Positions 8,151 to 17,478 are shown, counted from the stretch's first letter. The stretch is DNA of 43,812 bases from Oceanospirillaceae bacterium (GCA_002686055.1 NYZU01000009.1:12392-56203), one strand, 5' to 3'. Numbers and translations: made by a program. Notes: generated from the letters alone by a model not told the origin.

Positions 8151-9545
8151 TTAACCCATATCATCATATTCATCATAGCTATGCACCAAGTCTTCAAAGC
8201 GACTGTATTTGCCGATAAAGGCCACCCTTACAGTACCAATAGGACCATTACGCTGTTTGCCAATAATGATTTCGGCTTTGCCCTTATCAGGACTATCCTC
8301 GTTATAGACCTCATCACGGTAAATAAACATGATAACGTCTGCATCCTGCTCAATGGCACCCGATTCACGCAAGTCAGAATTAACGGGACGCTTATTAGGC
8401 CGCTGCTCCAAACCACGGTTTAGCTGGGATAGGGCCACAACGGGACATTCTAGTTCCTTGGCCAAGGCCTTTAGGGAACGGGATATTTCAGAAATCTCAG
8501 CAGTACGGCCTTCGGTAAACCCTTTCACTTGCATCAGCTGCAGATAGTCAATCATCACCAGGCCAATCTTGCCATGCTCACGGGCAATACGGCGGGCTCG
8601 TGTGCGCATTTCAGTAGGACTTAAGCCAGGGGTATCATCAATATACAAAGGCTTATCTTTTAACAGGTTCACCGCACCCGTCAGCTTGGGCCAATCATCC
8701 TGTTCTAACTTACCAGTTCGTACCCGAGTTTGGTCAATACGGCCCAAGGATGCCAACATCCGCATCATCAATTGTTCGGCGGGCATTTCCAAACTAAATA
8801 CCAAGATAGGCGCATCACCTATAATCGCGGCATTTTCCACAATATTCATGGCAAAGGTGGTTTTACCCATGGACGGGCGACCCGCCACAATAATCAAATC
8901 AGAATTCTGTAAGCCAGCTGTTTTAGCGTCCAGATCAGTAAAACTACTGGTTAAACCCGTTAAATCATCACCCGCGGTAAATAGCTCATCAATACGTTCA
9001 ACGGCTTTCTTTAGAATCGGGTTTACGGATAAAGGGCCACCCTCTTTCGGTCGTGCTTCAGCAATCTCAAATACCTTGCGCTCAGCTTCGTCCAAGACAT
9101 CAGCAGAGGAACGCCCAGCCGTATGAAAAGCCGAATCAGCAATATCATTGGCCACGCTGATTAGTTGCCGCAAAATAGCTCGTTCACGGACAATATTGGC
9201 GTAGGAGGTAATATTCGATGCACTAGGCGTATTTTTGGCTAACTCACCTAAATAAGCTAAACCACCAATGGCCTCTAGCTCATCAATCCGACTTAGTTCT
9301 TCCGACAGGGTAATAACATCAATGGGTCGACCCTCGCCAACCAACTTGGCCATAACCCGAAAGATTAACTTATGTTCTTGGCGATAGAAATCAACTTCCG
9401 CTACCGCTTCCGCTACCCGATCCCATGCCAGCTCATCCAGCATAAGGCCGCCCAATACAGACTGTTCGGCTTCCAAGGATTGCGGTGGCACCTTCAGATC
9501 TTCCATATCCTGATCGGCACTAATGGCGGTGACATTGGTGGTCAT
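8151..9545 (-). CDS. dnaB: DnaB, replicative DNA helicase
   Basis: Hexameric 5'-3' helicase of the replication fork, loaded by DnaC or a DciA-type loader and interacting with primase DnaG. The 464-residue protein has the N-terminal domain (PPQSLEAEQSVLGG near residue 20), a linker, and a RecA-like C-terminal domain with Walker A GRPSMGKT at 222-229, Walker B LVMIDYLQLM, and the conserved LSQLNRGLEQRP and SDLRESGAIEQDAD blocks. There is no intein and length is normal. It follows the csrA-like gene with a gap of about 280 bases that holds no other gene. The order rpsF-rpsR-rplI-dnaB is common in gammaproteobacteria. Confidence 0.98.
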   Translation of the reverse strand: MTTNVTAISADQDMEDLKVPPQSLEAEQSVLGGLMLDELAWDRVAEAVAEVDFYRQEHKLIFRVMAKLVGEGRPIDVITLSEELSRIDELEAIGGLAYLGELAKNTPSASNITSYANIVRERAILRQLISVANDIADSAFHTAGRSSADVLDEAERKVFEIAEARPKEGGPLSVNPILKKAVERIDELFTAGDDLTGLTSSFTDLDAKTAGLQNSDLIIVAGRPSMGKTTFAMNIVENAAIIGDAPILVFSLEMPAEQLMMRMLASLGRIDQTRVRTGKLEQDDWPKLTGAVNLLKDKPLYIDDTPGLSPTEMRTRARRIAREHGKIGLVMIDYLQLMQVKGFTEGRTAEISEISRSLKALAKELECPVVALSQLNRGLEQRPNKRPVNSDLRESGAIEQDADVIMFIYRDEVYNEDSPDKGKAEIIIGKQRNGPIGTVRVAFIGKYSRFEDLVHSYDEYDDMG

Positions 9546-9784
9546 AAGACTCTCAATCGATAGCTTCTAATTAATAATATGCAAACTGCAATCATATATT
9601 AGAAAGCAAAAGATTTCATCGTTTTGATGATGCCAGTTTAGGCACCTAAAGATCACTCGCCCAGCACAGAAAAACAAATAGAAAAACTATGGGATTCAAT
9701 TTAAGTTGATATCAGCCATACCACTAGTTTTAACAGGAGCTTAGCAAATCTATTGATAACTTATTGCTAACCCCCAGCCAGACT

Positions 9785-9808
9785 TAATAAAAAGTATAGC
9801 CAAGCTAT
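9785..9808 (-). terminator. Possible terminator of the csrA-like gene
   Basis: On the minus strand ATAGC, loop TTG, GCTAT is followed by ACTTTTTATT. The stem is only 5 bp, so it would be a weak intrinsic terminator. It sits 20 bases after the csrA-like stop. Confidence 0.4.
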
Positions 9809-9827
9809 TGTCTATATCGACAGTAAA

Positions 9828-10004
9828 TTATTTGCTTGCAGAATTTAACTGCGCCAACTCTTCACGGAGAATTAACATATCCTTTGGCGCTTCAATAGAT
9901 AACTTAACCTGACGGGAGCCGGGCTTAATATCTACCTTTACCACTACATCATTACCAATCAACACACTTTGGCCAGAATTTCGCGTTAAGACTAATTGTC
10001 CCAT
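9828..10004 (-). CDS. CsrA/RsmA family small RNA-binding regulator
   Basis: A 58-residue protein with the CsrA pattern throughout: GQLVLTRNSGQSVLIG matches the family start LxLTRxxGExxxIG, then VVVKVDIKPGSRQVKLSIEAPKD, then the helix LREELAQLN. The conserved Arg of the N-terminal LTR strand and the Arg of the REE RNA-binding loop are both present. CsrA proteins are dimers that bind GGA motifs in mRNA leaders and repress or stabilise them. The start at 10004 is set by AAGGA about 8 bases upstream and by family length; the open frame runs further up but without homology. It is divergent from canonical CsrA, suggesting a second copy. It lies between the rplI terminator and dnaB, with its own likely -10 TATACT at 10054-10049. 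Confidence 0.82.
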   Translation of the reverse strand: MGQLVLTRNSGQSVLIGNDVVVKVDIKPGSRQVKLSIEAPKDMLILREELAQLNSASK

Positions 10005-10095
10005 AATTGACATCCTTTTTTTCATAAATCGAAATAGTCCTAATAGACAGTATAGTTGAGAAAATAAAGTCTTCACGAATGCAGCCGAATTAAAC

Positions 10096-10125
10096 AAAAA
10101 AACCCGCCATATAGGCGGGGTTTTT
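10096..10125. terminator. Bidirectional intrinsic terminator after rplI
   Basis: CCCGCC (10103-10108), loop ATATA, GGCGGG (10114-10119), flanked by an A-run on the left and a T-run on the right, so a U-tract follows on either strand. It ends the rpsF-rpsR-rplI transcript about 25 bases after the rplI stop and separates it from the csrA-like gene. Confidence 0.88.
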
Positions 10126-10149
10126 ACGGCTTTAGCTAGTAAGAAAAAC

Positions 10150-10596
10150 TTACTCAGCTTCTACCTGTACAGTAACTTCAACACTTACATCACTGTGCAA
10201 TTGCAGAGCAATGGCGTAAGAACCAATATTACGAAGGGCACCTTCGGGTAGCTTAACTTCAGACTTATCTACAGTCTGACCAGCCGCCGCTAGGGCATCA
10301 GCAATATCTTTAGTACCGATTGAACCGAATAACTTACCTTCGTCACCAGCATTGGCAACAATAGTCACAGTTAGTTCGTTCATGGCTTCTGCACGTGCTT
10401 GCGCAGCAGCTAGCTTTTCAGCAGCAGCGGCTTCTAGTTCACTACGACGTGCTTCAAAAGCTTCTTTATTAGCCTTATTAGCAGGAACAGCTTTGCCTTG
10501 TGGGATTAGGAAGTTACGACCGAAACCGGACTTAACATTTACCTGGTCACCCAGAGAACCCAACTTACCTACTTTTTCCAGCAGAATTACTTCCAT
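10150..10596 (-). CDS. rplI: 50S ribosomal protein L9
   Basis: L9 is a two-domain protein bound to 23S rRNA at the base of the L1 stalk. The 148-residue protein begins [32 protein letters not shown]-like (the family signature spans residues 1-32), continues through an Ala/Glu-rich connecting helix (about 45-75) and ends in the C-terminal domain with [22 protein letters not shown]-like sequence lies just before the ATG. Last gene of the rpsF-rpsR-rplI operon, 17 bases after rpsR. Confidence 0.98.
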   Translation of the reverse strand: MEVILLEKVGKLGSLGDQVNVKSGFGRNFLIPQGKAVPANKANKEAFEARRSELEAAAAEKLAAAQARAEAMNELTVTIVANAGDEGKLFGSIGTKDIADALAAAGQTVDKSEVKLPEGALRNIGSYAIALQLHSDVSVEVTVQVEAE

Positions 10597-10613
10597 CTTA
10601 GTATCCTCCTAGT

Positions 10614-10841
10614 TTACTTGTGGCCGTCGGTGTACGGCAACAGAGCAACGTAGCGGGCACGCTTGATAGCAGTAGCCAGCTGGCGCTGATAACGAGCTTT
10701 GGTACCGGTGATACGGCTAGGAACAATCTTGCCAGTTTCAGTAACATAGCCCTTTAGGGTGTCAATATCTTTATAGTCGATTTCAGATACGCCTTCGGCG
10801 GTGAAACGACAGTACTTACGACGACGGAAAAAACGTGCCAT
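10614..10841 (-). CDS. rpsR: 30S ribosomal protein S18
   Basis: S18 pairs with S6 on the 30S platform. The start is the ATG at 10841 (protein [13 protein letters not shown], 75 residues), with GGAG about 9 bases upstream; a TTG two codons earlier is not needed. The [21 protein letters not shown] stretch and RAR-rich end are typical. It follows rpsF by 19 bases, and S6 with S18 may together feed back on the leader hairpin upstream of rpsF. Confidence 0.98.
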   Translation of the reverse strand: MARFFRRRKYCRFTAEGVSEIDYKDIDTLKGYVTETGKIVPSRITGTKARYQRQLATAIKRARYVALLPYTDGHK

Positions 10842-10860
10842 GGTCAATATCTCCTATGGA

Positions 10861-11325
10861 TTATTCAGCCGCAGCTTCTTCAGCTGGGACTTCTTCTACT
10901 GCTGGCGCTTCTTCAGCTTTTGGGGCTTCTTCAGCTTTTGGAGCTTCTTCGGCCTTAGGGGCTTCAGCTTTAGGAGCACGTTCTTGACGACGACGGTCTT
11001 CACGGCTTTCAGCAGCTTTGATTGGAGAATCACCAGTAACGGCAGCCTTCATACGTACAACCATATTACGGATAACCGCATCGTTGTAACGGAAGTTGCT
11101 TTCCAGTTCTTCTAGGACTTCACCAGTACATTCAACATTCATTAGAATGTAGTGAGCCTTGTGAATATTGTTGATTGGGTATGCCAAGTGACGACGACCC
11201 CAGTCTTCCAAACGATGAACAGTACCACCACCAGCTTCAATAGCTGACTTGTAGCGCTCGATCATAGCAGGAACTTGTTCGCTTTGATCTGGGTGTACCA
11301 GAAATACGATTTCATAATGACGCAT
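10861..11325 (-). CDS. rpsF: 30S ribosomal protein S6 with a long acidic repeat tail
   Basis: S6 binds 16S rRNA with S18. The start is the ATG at 11325 ([17 protein letters not shown]), with AAGGAG about 6 bases upstream, giving 154 residues. The core (about residues 1-100) is ordinary, including [16 protein letters not shown]. The tail is longer than usual and made of in-frame repeats of APKAEE (four copies or near-copies) ending [11 protein letters not shown]. In E. coli the S6 tail receives extra glutamates from RimK; whether this tail is a substrate is unknown. First gene of the operon; the promoter and a hairpin lie upstream. Confidence 0.97.
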   Translation of the reverse strand: MRHYEIVFLVHPDQSEQVPAMIERYKSAIEAGGGTVHRLEDWGRRHLAYPINNIHKAHYILMNVECTGEVLEELESNFRYNDAVIRNMVVRMKAAVTGDSPIKAAESREDRRRQERAPKAEAPKAEEAPKAEEAPKAEEAPAVEEVPAEEAAAE

Positions 11326-11348
11326 TGTGCGCTCCTTATGGGTTATAG

Positions 11349-11391
11349 CCTTTGGTATTAACACCGGTAACGATTACCGGGAACCCAAAAG
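11349..11391 (-). promoter_or_regulatory. Structured leader of rpsF, candidate S6:S18 autoregulatory element
   Basis: On the minus strand a perfect 7-bp stem, CCGGTAA-TCG-TTACCGG (11380-11364), sits inside a second helix formed by CTTTTGG (11391-11385) and CCAAAGG (11355-11349), with an asymmetric internal loop between. The structure ends about 12 bases before the rpsF Shine-Dalgarno (11337-11332). S6:S18 leader motifs that bind the protein pair are known from several bacterial groups at this place; assignment here rests on position and structure only. Confidence 0.55.
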
Positions 11392-11429
11392 CAAGGAGTT
11401 AAATTTCACACCTAAAATGTGAGCTGCGC

Positions 11430-11458
11430 ATTATACACAAAGCCTTGCTGCCACTCAA
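11430..11458 (-). promoter_or_regulatory. Promoter of rpsF-rpsR-rplI
   Basis: Minus-strand -35 TTGAGT (11458-11453), 17-base spacer, -10 TATAAT (11435-11430) followed by GCGC. With a start near 11423 the transcript would carry a leader of about 100 bases that includes the hairpin at 11349-11391. The rest of the 11326-11630 gap (11460-11630) shows no gene; it must contain the start signals of the divergent DUF2867 gene, which I cannot place. Confidence 0.78.
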
Positions 11459-11630
11459 GCCTGGCTTGGTTTGGGATAACATTGACCTGCTTGTTAAACC
11501 GTCTACTTGAGCCGATTAATATAGCGGTGCTGGTAGGCTATGCCAAAACTAAATAAACTGCCATAATAGCGTCTTTATTTAGCGCCTTTATTTTGCGGTT
11601 AACATGTGTGCGCCCAACTAGCTTCCAACT

Positions 11631-12137
11631 ATGCCATTCTCAATAAAATCTAAGGATATCCCCCCAGATTCCTATTTGTGTGCCAAGGAGCAACAGCCAC
11701 TCTATACAGATGCATTTGAGTTTATAGGGACTAAGTCGCAAAGTATCGAGGCTGTATATATAGGCATTTTTGGGGTGCTACCAAAGTGGATTGTGGCATT
11801 AATGCAATTGCGTAATGCTATGGTTAAACCATTTGGTTTTCCCGTCGAGCAGCAGATCCAAATGGCGCCAAGCTTGGAGGCATTTGATGTGGGTGCAAAA
11901 GCGGGTTTTCTTACCATTGAGCATTTAGATAGCAGTGAGGTTGTTGCGGCTGCCAATGATAAACATATGGATTTATGGATCTCTGTGATGGAAATAAGCA
12001 AACAGGTATACCGAGTATCGACCTTAGTAAATCTTAAAACTCGTCGGGCAAAAATTCATATGGGTTTAATTAAGCCTTTGCATAAATTGGTTGCCAAGCA
12101 AAGCATCATATCTGCTGCTAAGCATAATCGAATATAA
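11631..12137 (+). CDS. DUF2867 family protein
   Basis: A 168-residue protein that fits DUF2867: an early DAFEF block, then a hydrophobic GVLPKWIVALMQLRNAMVKPFGF segment near residues 50-75, and a DKHMDLWISV block in the second half. Some members of this family are fused to NAD-binding domains, and function is unknown. There is no signal peptide. It is the first of three plus-strand genes between rpsF and rlmB and stands about 105 bases before the MATE gene, so joint transcription is possible but not certain. The start ATG has no strong ribosome-binding site. Family call made by pattern memory, hence moderate confidence. Confidence 0.65.
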   Translation: MPFSIKSKDIPPDSYLCAKEQQPLYTDAFEFIGTKSQSIEAVYIGIFGVLPKWIVALMQLRNAMVKPFGFPVEQQIQMAPSLEAFDVGAKAGFLTIEHLDSSEVVAAANDKHMDLWISVMEISKQVYRVSTLVNLKTRRAKIHMGLIKPLHKLVAKQSIISAAKHNRI

Positions 12138-12242
12138 GGTATTGGCAGAAACAAAAAAATGCGACAATGCTGGCTATAAGGGCAACTGAGTTATTAAATA
12201 GTTAGCCCATAGGTTATTGTCGCCACAAGATGGATCAATTAT

Positions 12243-13655
12243 ATGCGCAGAGACACCGCTCATCTGGGTGAAAAACCCATTCTCCCTTTATTTTTTGGTA
12301 TCGCCACCCCCATTGCCGTGGGCATGATGGTAAATGGCCTGTATAACGTTGTGGATGCCATTTTTGTTACCCGCGTGCTGGGTGCCAATGCTATGGGTGG
12401 TATTTCTATTATCTTCCCAATCCAAATGTTTGTGTTTTCTCTGGCCGGGCTTATTGGTAGTGGTATGGCCTCTATTGTGGCGCGCCAGCTTGGTGCCAAA
12501 CAAGTTGATGATGCTCAAGCTACTATTGATATGGCAACCCGTTTGACTATTGGTTTTACCCTTGTGCTTACCGTGGGTATTTATCTGAATATGCAGTCTA
12601 TTCTTGAGTTTATGGGGGTATCAGAGGTCTTGATGCCCTATGCCATGGATTATCTGTTGCCTATTACCCTGCTTGGCATTCCTATTACCATGCTCAATCA
12701 GATTCCCAGTGATGCCTTACGAGCCGAAGGCAAGGCCGTGTATATGATGGCCATTATGACTTTCTCTGCTTTACTAAATATTGCCTTAGATGCCCTGTTC
12801 TTATTTGTCTTTAAGTCTGGCGTTGAAGGGGTAGCTTATGCCACCGTAATCGCCCAATTTATTGCTTTGGCCATTGGCATGTGGTTCTTTTTGGCGGGCA
12901 AAACTCAGTTAAAGATTCGCCCCTTTGCTTATCAGCCCGATAACAAAACCCTTAATGAAATTGTCTTGCTGGGTATTCCATTGCTAATTTCCCATGCTGG
13001 GGTGTCTATATTTATTGCCTTTACTAACTTCTCCCTAGCCCATTTATCGGGGATTAATAACGATCTTTATATTAGTGCTTATGGTCTGGTGGGCCGTTTG
13101 GTTATCTTTGCCATCTTGCCCTTGATTGCCATGACCGTGGCTTGCCAAACCATCGCTGGTTATAACTATGGTGCCAAAAAATACCAGCGTGTGCTAAGTA
13201 TGTTTAAGATAGGTATGCTGGTATCTATGGGCTATGGCGTGCTTATGAGTGGCATTATGATTCTGGCACCCCACCCAATTATTGGTATCTTTACCAATGA
13301 GCCAGAGCTGATCAACGCGGCGGCTGGTATTAGTTTATGGGTATTTATGGGTTTTGCTTTGGCTAATGCCCATGGCCTAGGTAGCAGCCTATTTCAGGCT
13401 TTAGGTAGAGCTCGCGAGGCCTTATTTTTATCCTCTTTGCGCATCTATCTACTATTATTACCAGGCTTAATTATTTTGCCCATTTTCTTTGGCTTACAAG
13501 GTTTATGGTTAGCTTTTCCATTGGCAGATATAGTGGCATTTGTGATCGTATCCGTTTTATTATTACGTGAAAGCAGAGGTTTACAACGCTTGGCCAATAC
13601 GCCAGTGGCACCTAGTGGCCCCTCTGAATCCACGTTAAAGGAGACCCGTGTATGA
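12243..13655 (+). CDS. MATE family cation-coupled efflux transporter
   Basis: Inner-membrane exporter of the multidrug and toxic compound extrusion (MATE) family, driven by Na+ or H+. The 470-residue protein has about 12 hydrophobic segments in two similar halves, starting with PILPLFFGIATPIAVGMM and the typical NGLYNVVDAIFVTRVLG segment; GAKQVDDAQATID and GYNYGAKKYQRV are the classic loop motifs of the two halves. Substrate cannot be read from sequence. The stop overlaps the start of the J-protein gene by four bases (ATGA), so the two are translationally coupled. Confidence 0.9.
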   Translation: MRRDTAHLGEKPILPLFFGIATPIAVGMMVNGLYNVVDAIFVTRVLGANAMGGISIIFPIQMFVFSLAGLIGSGMASIVARQLGAKQVDDAQATIDMATRLTIGFTLVLTVGIYLNMQSILEFMGVSEVLMPYAMDYLLPITLLGIPITMLNQIPSDALRAEGKAVYMMAIMTFSALLNIALDALFLFVFKSGVEGVAYATVIAQFIALAIGMWFFLAGKTQLKIRPFAYQPDNKTLNEIVLLGIPLLISHAGVSIFIAFTNFSLAHLSGINNDLYISAYGLVGRLVIFAILPLIAMTVACQTIAGYNYGAKKYQRVLSMFKIGMLVSMGYGVLMSGIMILAPHPIIGIFTNEPELINAAAGISLWVFMGFALANAHGLGSSLFQALGRAREALFLSSLRIYLLLLPGLIILPIFFGLQGLWLAFPLADIVAFVIVSVLLLRESRGLQRLANTPVAPSGPSESTLKETRV

Positions 13656-14122
13656 TTTTGATCTTATGGATTTTGGGTTTATTGATTGTCGCTTTGACCG
13701 TGCGCATGCTGATCAAAAGGGCGCCCCAAAACGGCAAACCCTTTTTGCTTAGGCTTATTGTTATTGTGGTATTAATCGTTGCTGCAGCGATGGCAATTAA
13801 AGGGCTATGGCCAGTTGCAATAAGTATGATTGGTGGCTTATTGGTCTATGGCCGCCCCGTTTTGGCTGCCTTTGGCCTGTGGCGCCAATGGCAATCAATC
13901 AAGGGCAACAAAACCCAACAAACAAAGCCTGATAGTGGACCTATGGATTTGGCTATGGCACGACAAATATTAGGGGTCGAGGAAGGAGCTAGTAAAGAAG
14001 ATATTCTGGCAGCTCATCGTGCTCTAATGGCGAAAAACCATCCAGACAAAGGCGGTAGCACCTATTTGGCTAGCCAAATTAATCAAGCAAAGGATCTTTT
14101 ATTGGCAGACTTAGATAAATAA
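13652..14122 (+). CDS. Membrane-anchored J-domain (DnaJ-like) protein
   Basis: A 156-residue type III J-protein. Two hydrophobic segments (about residues 1-20 and 28-60) anchor the N-terminus; a linker rich in Gln and Lys follows, then a short C-terminal J domain with the essential HPD motif in KNHPDKGGS at about residue 130. J domains stimulate ATP hydrolysis by DnaK; here the partner would be recruited at the inner membrane. The layout recalls the Tim14/Pam18-like J-proteins found in alpha- and gammaproteobacteria. ATGA overlap with the MATE gene suggests one operon. What it chaperones is unknown. Confidence 0.85.
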   Translation: MILILWILGLLIVALTVRMLIKRAPQNGKPFLLRLIVIVVLIVAAAMAIKGLWPVAISMIGGLLVYGRPVLAAFGLWRQWQSIKGNKTQQTKPDSGPMDLAMARQILGVEEGASKEDILAAHRALMAKNHPDKGGSTYLASQINQAKDLLLADLDK

Positions 14123-14209
14123 ACAATTTAGGTGAGTGGGGTTGGTTTAGGGCCTAAATCAATTCGCACTCCCTTTTACCTAGCCCTGCCCCTGCTCTTG
14201 TCCTTACTC

Positions 14210-14950
14210 TTATCCTTGTCTCTGCCTAACTGCCTCAAATAAACACACACCCGTAGCGACGGAAACGTTAAGGCTACTGACTTCGCCCGCCATGGGAATC
14301 TTAATTAACTGATCACATAGCTCTCGGGTTAAGCGCCGCATCCCATCCCCTTCAGCACCCATTACCAAGGCCATTGGGCCAGTCAAATTAGCCTCGTAGG
14401 CTAGTTGTTCTGCCTCGCCAGCTGTACCAGTAATCCATACACCACGTTCCTGCAAACTTTTTAAACAGCGCGCTAAATTAGTTACTTGCACAAAGGGCAC
14501 ACTCTCAGCTGCCCCACAGGCGACTTTTGAGACGGTGCTATTTAAGCTTGCGGATTTGTCTTTAGGCGCAATCACAGCATGCACGCCAGCAGCATCGGCG
14601 GTGCGTAGGCAAGCGCCTAAATTATGAGGGTCAGTGACGCCATCCAGCACCAGCAAAAAAGGGGCTTCAGATAGTTGATCAAGTAGTTGATTAAGATCAG
14701 TTTCTGTTTTTGCGGCACTAGGTGTACAAGCAGCTACCACACCTTGATGGCGGCCTTTTACCCGCTGATCTAGCTCTTTGCGCGCCACTATATTTAAGAC
14801 AATTTCTTGCTCAGCCGCTAAGGCTTGAAGCTTTTGCAAGCGCTGGTCTTCACGCCCTTGTTGCACCCAGATTTCTTGCACTTGTTCTGGGTGACGTTGC
14901 AACTTGGTTTGCACAGCGTGCAGACCAAATACAAATTCCACTTGTGCCAT
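14210..14950 (-). CDS. rlmB: RlmB, 23S rRNA Gm2251 2'-O-methyltransferase
   Basis: SPOUT-class enzyme that 2'-O-methylates G2251 in the P loop of 23S rRNA. The 246-residue protein starts at the ATG at 14950 ([13 protein letters not shown]) with AGAGAAAAG upstream; the longer open frame merely reads through the rnr tail repeats. Visible blocks are the small N-terminal substrate-binding domain, [20 protein letters not shown] (residues about 102-121), [11 protein letters not shown] and the knot-closing [15 protein letters not shown]. It follows rnr by 10 bases on the same strand, a common gammaproteobacterial pair. Confidence 0.96.
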   Translation of the reverse strand: MAQVEFVFGLHAVQTKLQRHPEQVQEIWVQQGREDQRLQKLQALAAEQEIVLNIVARKELDQRVKGRHQGVVAACTPSAAKTETDLNQLLDQLSEAPFLLVLDGVTDPHNLGACLRTADAAGVHAVIAPKDKSASLNSTVSKVACGAAESVPFVQVTNLARCLKSLQERGVWITGTAGEAEQLAYEANLTGPMALVMGAEGDGMRRLTRELCDQLIKIPMAGEVSSLNVSVATGVCLFEAVRQRQG

Positions 14951-14960
14951 AATCTTTTCT

Positions 14961-17288
14961 CTAACGCCGTTTACGTCTTTTGCCAGCAGAGCCTTTGCCA
15001 CTCTTGCCACTCTTGCTACTCTTGCTACTCTTGCTACTCTTGCTGCTCTTGCCACCTTTGGGGCCAGATTCGGCTAGGTCAAAGTCGATCTTTTTCTCGT
15101 CCAGATCGACGCGCATCACTTTTATCTGCAAGCTGTCACCGAGGCGGAAACTGCGGCCTGAACGCTCACCCTGCAAGCGATTTTTAGCCTGATCAAAATG
15201 ATAATAGTCACCTGGCAAGGCACTGATATGCACCAATCCTTCGACAAATACATCATCCAGTTCCACAAAGATACCAAAGCTGGTAACGGCATTAACGGTG
15301 CCCCAAAACTGGTCACCAATATGATTCTGCATATATTCACATTTGAGCCAGCCAATAACATCCCAACTGGCCTCATCCGCGCGCCTTTCTGCCATGGAAC
15401 AATGCTCGCCCAAGGCCGCCATATGTTCCCCAGAATAGGCGTACCAGACCTGTTTTGGTTTGGTGTTGGTATTATTGACGCGCTTAATATAGCGGCTGCT
15501 CTGTTCACTCTGAATTACACTGCGAATGGCACGATGTACAAGTAAGTCTGGGTAGCGACGAATAGGTGAGGTAAAGTGCGCATAGGCATCAAACCCCAGT
15601 CCAAAATGACCTTCATTCTCTGGTGTATAGACAGCTTGGCTTAAAGAACGCAGTAACACAGTTTGTACTAACCCAGCTTCAGGTCGATCCTGAACTTTTT
15701 CTAATAGCGCCTGATAATCTTCTGGCTTAGGGTCAATACCACCCGGCAACCGTAAGCCTAATTCATTTAAATAACTACGTAAGTTTTCTAATTTAGTGGC
15801 TTTAGGGCCTTTATGAACACGATATAAACTGGTGAGTTTATGTTTGCCCAAAAATTTAGCAGTACTTACATTCGCACATAACATGCACTCTTCAATAAGC
15901 TTATGGGCATCATTGCGCACTACGGGCACTATCTGGTCGATCTTGCGTTCATCACCAAACACAATGCGAGTTTCTTGGGTTTCAAAATCAATCGCACCGC
16001 GTTCTTTACGAGCTTTGCGCAGCGCGCGAAAGAGATTATAGAGTTCATCAATGGGCAGACATAAATCGCCTTGGGCTTCTCGCTCTTTATGATAGTCGGC
16101 ATGCTCCCGATCAAGCATGGCGCCTACTTTGGTATAGGTAAGGCGGGCGTGGGAATGGATTAAGCCCTCATAAAAACGATAACCCGATAGTTTACCCCTC
16201 GCACTGACGGTCATCTCACAAACCATTACAAGACGATCTACATGGGGGTTAAGTGAGCATAAACCATTGGAAATAGCTTCTGGCAGCATAGGCACCACGC
16301 GCTCCGGGAAATACACAGAAGTAGCACGCCTATGGGCTTCCGTATCAAGGGCGGTATCAGGGCGCACATAATGGCTGACATCGGCGATGGCCACATATAA
16401 ACGCCAACCCCCTAGGCTTTTTTTTCGGCAATAAACCGCATCATCAAAGTCTCGCGCATCTTCGCCATCAATGGTCACAAAGGGCAAGTTACGCAGATCA
16501 ACACGATCCGCCTTATCCGCTTCGGCAACTTCCGGTGCAAGGCGCTTGGCCTCAGCTAAGGTAGCTGCGGGCCATTCATGGGGAATACCATGGTTGCGAA
16601 TAGCCACATCAATTTCCATACCCGGAGCCATATGTTCACCCAGGATTTCGGCTACATGGCCAATAGGCTGACTGCGTTTGCTAGGCTGTTGCACAATATC
16701 CACCACTACATATTGACCTGCCTCCACGGGTAAACCAGAATCCGCAGCAATCAAAATATCTTGGTTAATACGCTGATTATCGGGGCGTACAAAACACACC
16801 CCCGATTCATTATAAAAACGACCAACAACTTGTTTAGTATTACGCTCGGTTACCTCCACAATGGTGGCTTCGGGACGCCCCTTGCGGTCAACGCCTATTA
16901 AGCGCACTAAGGCTTTATCACCATCCAATACAGCGCGCATCTGGCGATGATGCAAATAAAGATCTTCACCACCATTATCTGGCTTTAAAAAACCAAAGCC
17001 GTCACGGTGACCAATAATACGACCTAAAATAAGATCCATTTTGCTCACGGCACCATAGGCGCCTTTGCGGTCACTAATTAACTGGCCATCACGCTCCATA
17101 GCCCGTAAGCGGCGGCGCAAACCTTCTACCTCATCCAAATCAAAAAGGGCTAGCTCAAAACTAAGCTGGCGCAAGGTAGCCGGACCACTGCGGTCACGCA
17201 AATGTTGAATAATAAATTCACGACTGGGTATAGGCTTGTCGTATTTGTTAGCCTCACGGTCGGCGTGAGGGTCATTCGTGATTGTCAT
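14961..17288 (-). CDS. rnr: RNase R, 3'-5' exoribonuclease
   Basis: Processive exonuclease that degrades structured RNA and takes part in rRNA quality control. From the ATG at 17288 it has 775 residues; the upstream TTG at 17306 would add six residues that do not match the family. The order is an N-terminal helix-turn-helix ([12 protein letters not shown]), cold-shock domains, the RNB catalytic domain with [12 protein letters not shown] carrying the metal-binding Asp residues, the S1 domain ([17 protein letters not shown]) and a basic tail. The tail has repeated S-K-S units ending in KRRKRR; RNase R tails are usually Lys-rich and help unwind duplex RNA. rlmB follows. Confidence 0.97.
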   Translation of the reverse strand: MTITNDPHADREANKYDKPIPSREFIIQHLRDRSGPATLRQLSFELALFDLDEVEGLRRRLRAMERDGQLISDRKGAYGAVSKMDLILGRIIGHRDGFGFLKPDNGGEDLYLHHRQMRAVLDGDKALVRLIGVDRKGRPEATIVEVTERNTKQVVGRFYNESGVCFVRPDNQRINQDILIAADSGLPVEAGQYVVVDIVQQPSKRSQPIGHVAEILGEHMAPGMEIDVAIRNHGIPHEWPAATLAEAKRLAPEVAEADKADRVDLRNLPFVTIDGEDARDFDDAVYCRKKSLGGWRLYVAIADVSHYVRPDTALDTEAHRRATSVYFPERVVPMLPEAISNGLCSLNPHVDRLVMVCEMTVSARGKLSGYRFYEGLIHSHARLTYTKVGAMLDREHADYHKEREAQGDLCLPIDELYNLFRALRKARKERGAIDFETQETRIVFGDERKIDQIVPVVRNDAHKLIEECMLCANVSTAKFLGKHKLTSLYRVHKGPKATKLENLRSYLNELGLRLPGGIDPKPEDYQALLEKVQDRPEAGLVQTVLLRSLSQAVYTPENEGHFGLGFDAYAHFTSPIRRYPDLLVHRAIRSVIQSEQSSRYIKRVNNTNTKPKQVWYAYSGEHMAALGEHCSMAERRADEASWDVIGWLKCEYMQNHIGDQFWGTVNAVTSFGIFVELDDVFVEGLVHISALPGDYYHFDQAKNRLQGERSGRSFRLGDSLQIKVMRVDLDEKKIDFDLAESGPKGGKSSKSSKSSKSSKSGKSGKGSAGKRRKRR
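14992..15053. repeat. 9-base in-frame tandem repeat in the rnr tail
   Basis: On the plus strand ACTCTTGCT and close variants (ACTCTTGCC, GCTCTTGCC) recur with a 9-base period across roughly 60 bases, encoding Ser-Lys-Ser or Gly-Lys-Ser units. Length changes by one unit keep the frame. Confidence 0.85.
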
Positions 17289-17478
17289 GTTATAAACCAA
17301 ACTCAAGATATATGGCTATTATACGCTGTTCTGAGATGATATAGGCGGCTGTCACTAGCCTAACTAGAAAAAAGTCCCATAACGGCTAAAAAAACATCAA
17401 CAAGATGACGTAAACTATCAAGTTAGGTGATCTAAAGCCCCTATACTAAAATTCATTAATTGCCTGCGGAGTAGCGCC

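Noticed and set aside
8064-9126. Long plus-strand frames opposite dnaB
   Set aside because: They are antisense shadows; the helicase motifs are all on the minus strand.
12334-12546. Hydrophobic 70-residue frame inside the MATE gene
   Set aside because: It is a frame-shifted shadow of the transporter with no separate start signals.
14950-15055. N-terminal extension of RlmB with repeated A-R-V units
   Set aside because: It is only the rnr tail repeat read in another frame; RlmB homology starts at [13 protein letters not shown] with its own ribosome-binding site.
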